Shown: in pieces, positions 63,978 to 64,000 of the stretch
Layout of the letters: the number at the start of each line of letters is the position of its first letter
Position numbering within the stretch: the stretch's first letter is position 1
Source: Oreohelix idahoensis
Taxonomy: Eukaryota; Mollusca; Gastropoda; Stylommatophora; Oreohelicidae
Reading direction: 5' to 3'
Length of the DNA: 64,000 nt
Assembly: GCA_024509875.1 (NCBI GenBank)
Contig: JAMPIV010009918.1
Location: forward strand, 49,759-113,758
Notes under the pieces: model-generated
Database searches by the model: none
Told to the model about the DNA's origin: nothing
The model's input: the letters and a program-made list of their open reading frames with translations, nothing else
Position numbers and translations under genes: made by a program

Positions 63978-64000
63978 GATCGCAAGACACCACCAGGCTT
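63978..64000 (+). other. Possible LINE4 3' piece at window edge
   Basis: CAAGACACCACCAGGC resembles CAAGACGCCACCAGGC at the end of the LINE4 reading frame (about 51920), with one mismatch. It is cut by the window end, so only a hint. Confidence 0.25.

Overview
The window is eukaryotic repeat DNA with no host gene that I can recognise. The coding capacity I can assign belongs to transposable elements: Ty3/Gypsy-type LTR retrotransposons, at least five non-LTR (LINE) types, hAT and Tc1-like DNA transposons, and SINEs. Between them lie large satellite and microsatellite arrays. The protein flavour (Glu-rich Gag, LINE tails with GHV..R and GRP..W motifs) and tRNA-derived SINEs suggest a metazoan, most likely a marine invertebrate such as a mollusc. 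That guess rests on remembered similarity, not a search.

The main actors are three copies of a Gmr1-like Ty3/Gypsy element, whose integrase lies before reverse transcriptase and RNase H, as in Ty1/Copia. Copy A (1939-9158, +) has lost its 5' LTR and half of gag but keeps an intact 889-codon INT-RT-RNase H frame. Its 3' LTR carries a SINE and a GT-AG, intron-like 484-bp interval. Copy B (41797-50998, -) has two 2455-bp LTRs that look almost identical and a perfect CATTG target duplication, yet lacks the RT active site and most of RNase H. It looks like a recent, trans-mobilised insertion. Copy C (52740-61744, -) has a perfect CCAAT duplication and many frameshifts concentrated in about 56.0-61.4 kb. 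B and C each sit inside the RT of an older LINE.

Region by region: 0-9.3 kb, B-type LTR fragment and copy A. 9.3-15.6 kb, solo LTR, SINE and dispersed repeats. 15.7-18.1 kb, hAT MITE and LINE1. 18.3-26.8 kb, a 23-bp minisatellite, a 4.2-kb array of about 70-bp units, and a C-rich minisatellite split by a solo LTR with a GTAAT duplication. 27.8-28.8 kb, LINE3 nested in a LINE1 tail. 29.2-30.5 kb, a Tc1-like deletion derivative hit by an A-tailed retroposon trimer. 30.7-34.2 kb, hAT containing LINE1 containing LINE2. 34.2-39.4 kb, MITEs and minisatellites. 39.4-41.1 kb, nothing recognised. 41.1-52.0 kb, LINE4 split by copy B. 52.1-62.0 kb, LINE5 split by copy C. 62-64 kb, nothing recognised.

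The order of insertions can be read from nested target duplications. The points most worth a second look are the intron-like interval in LTR A, the young but catalytically dead copy B, the four-copy dispersed repeat that lies beside unrelated tandem arrays, and the satellite whose every unit resembles a 3' splice site.
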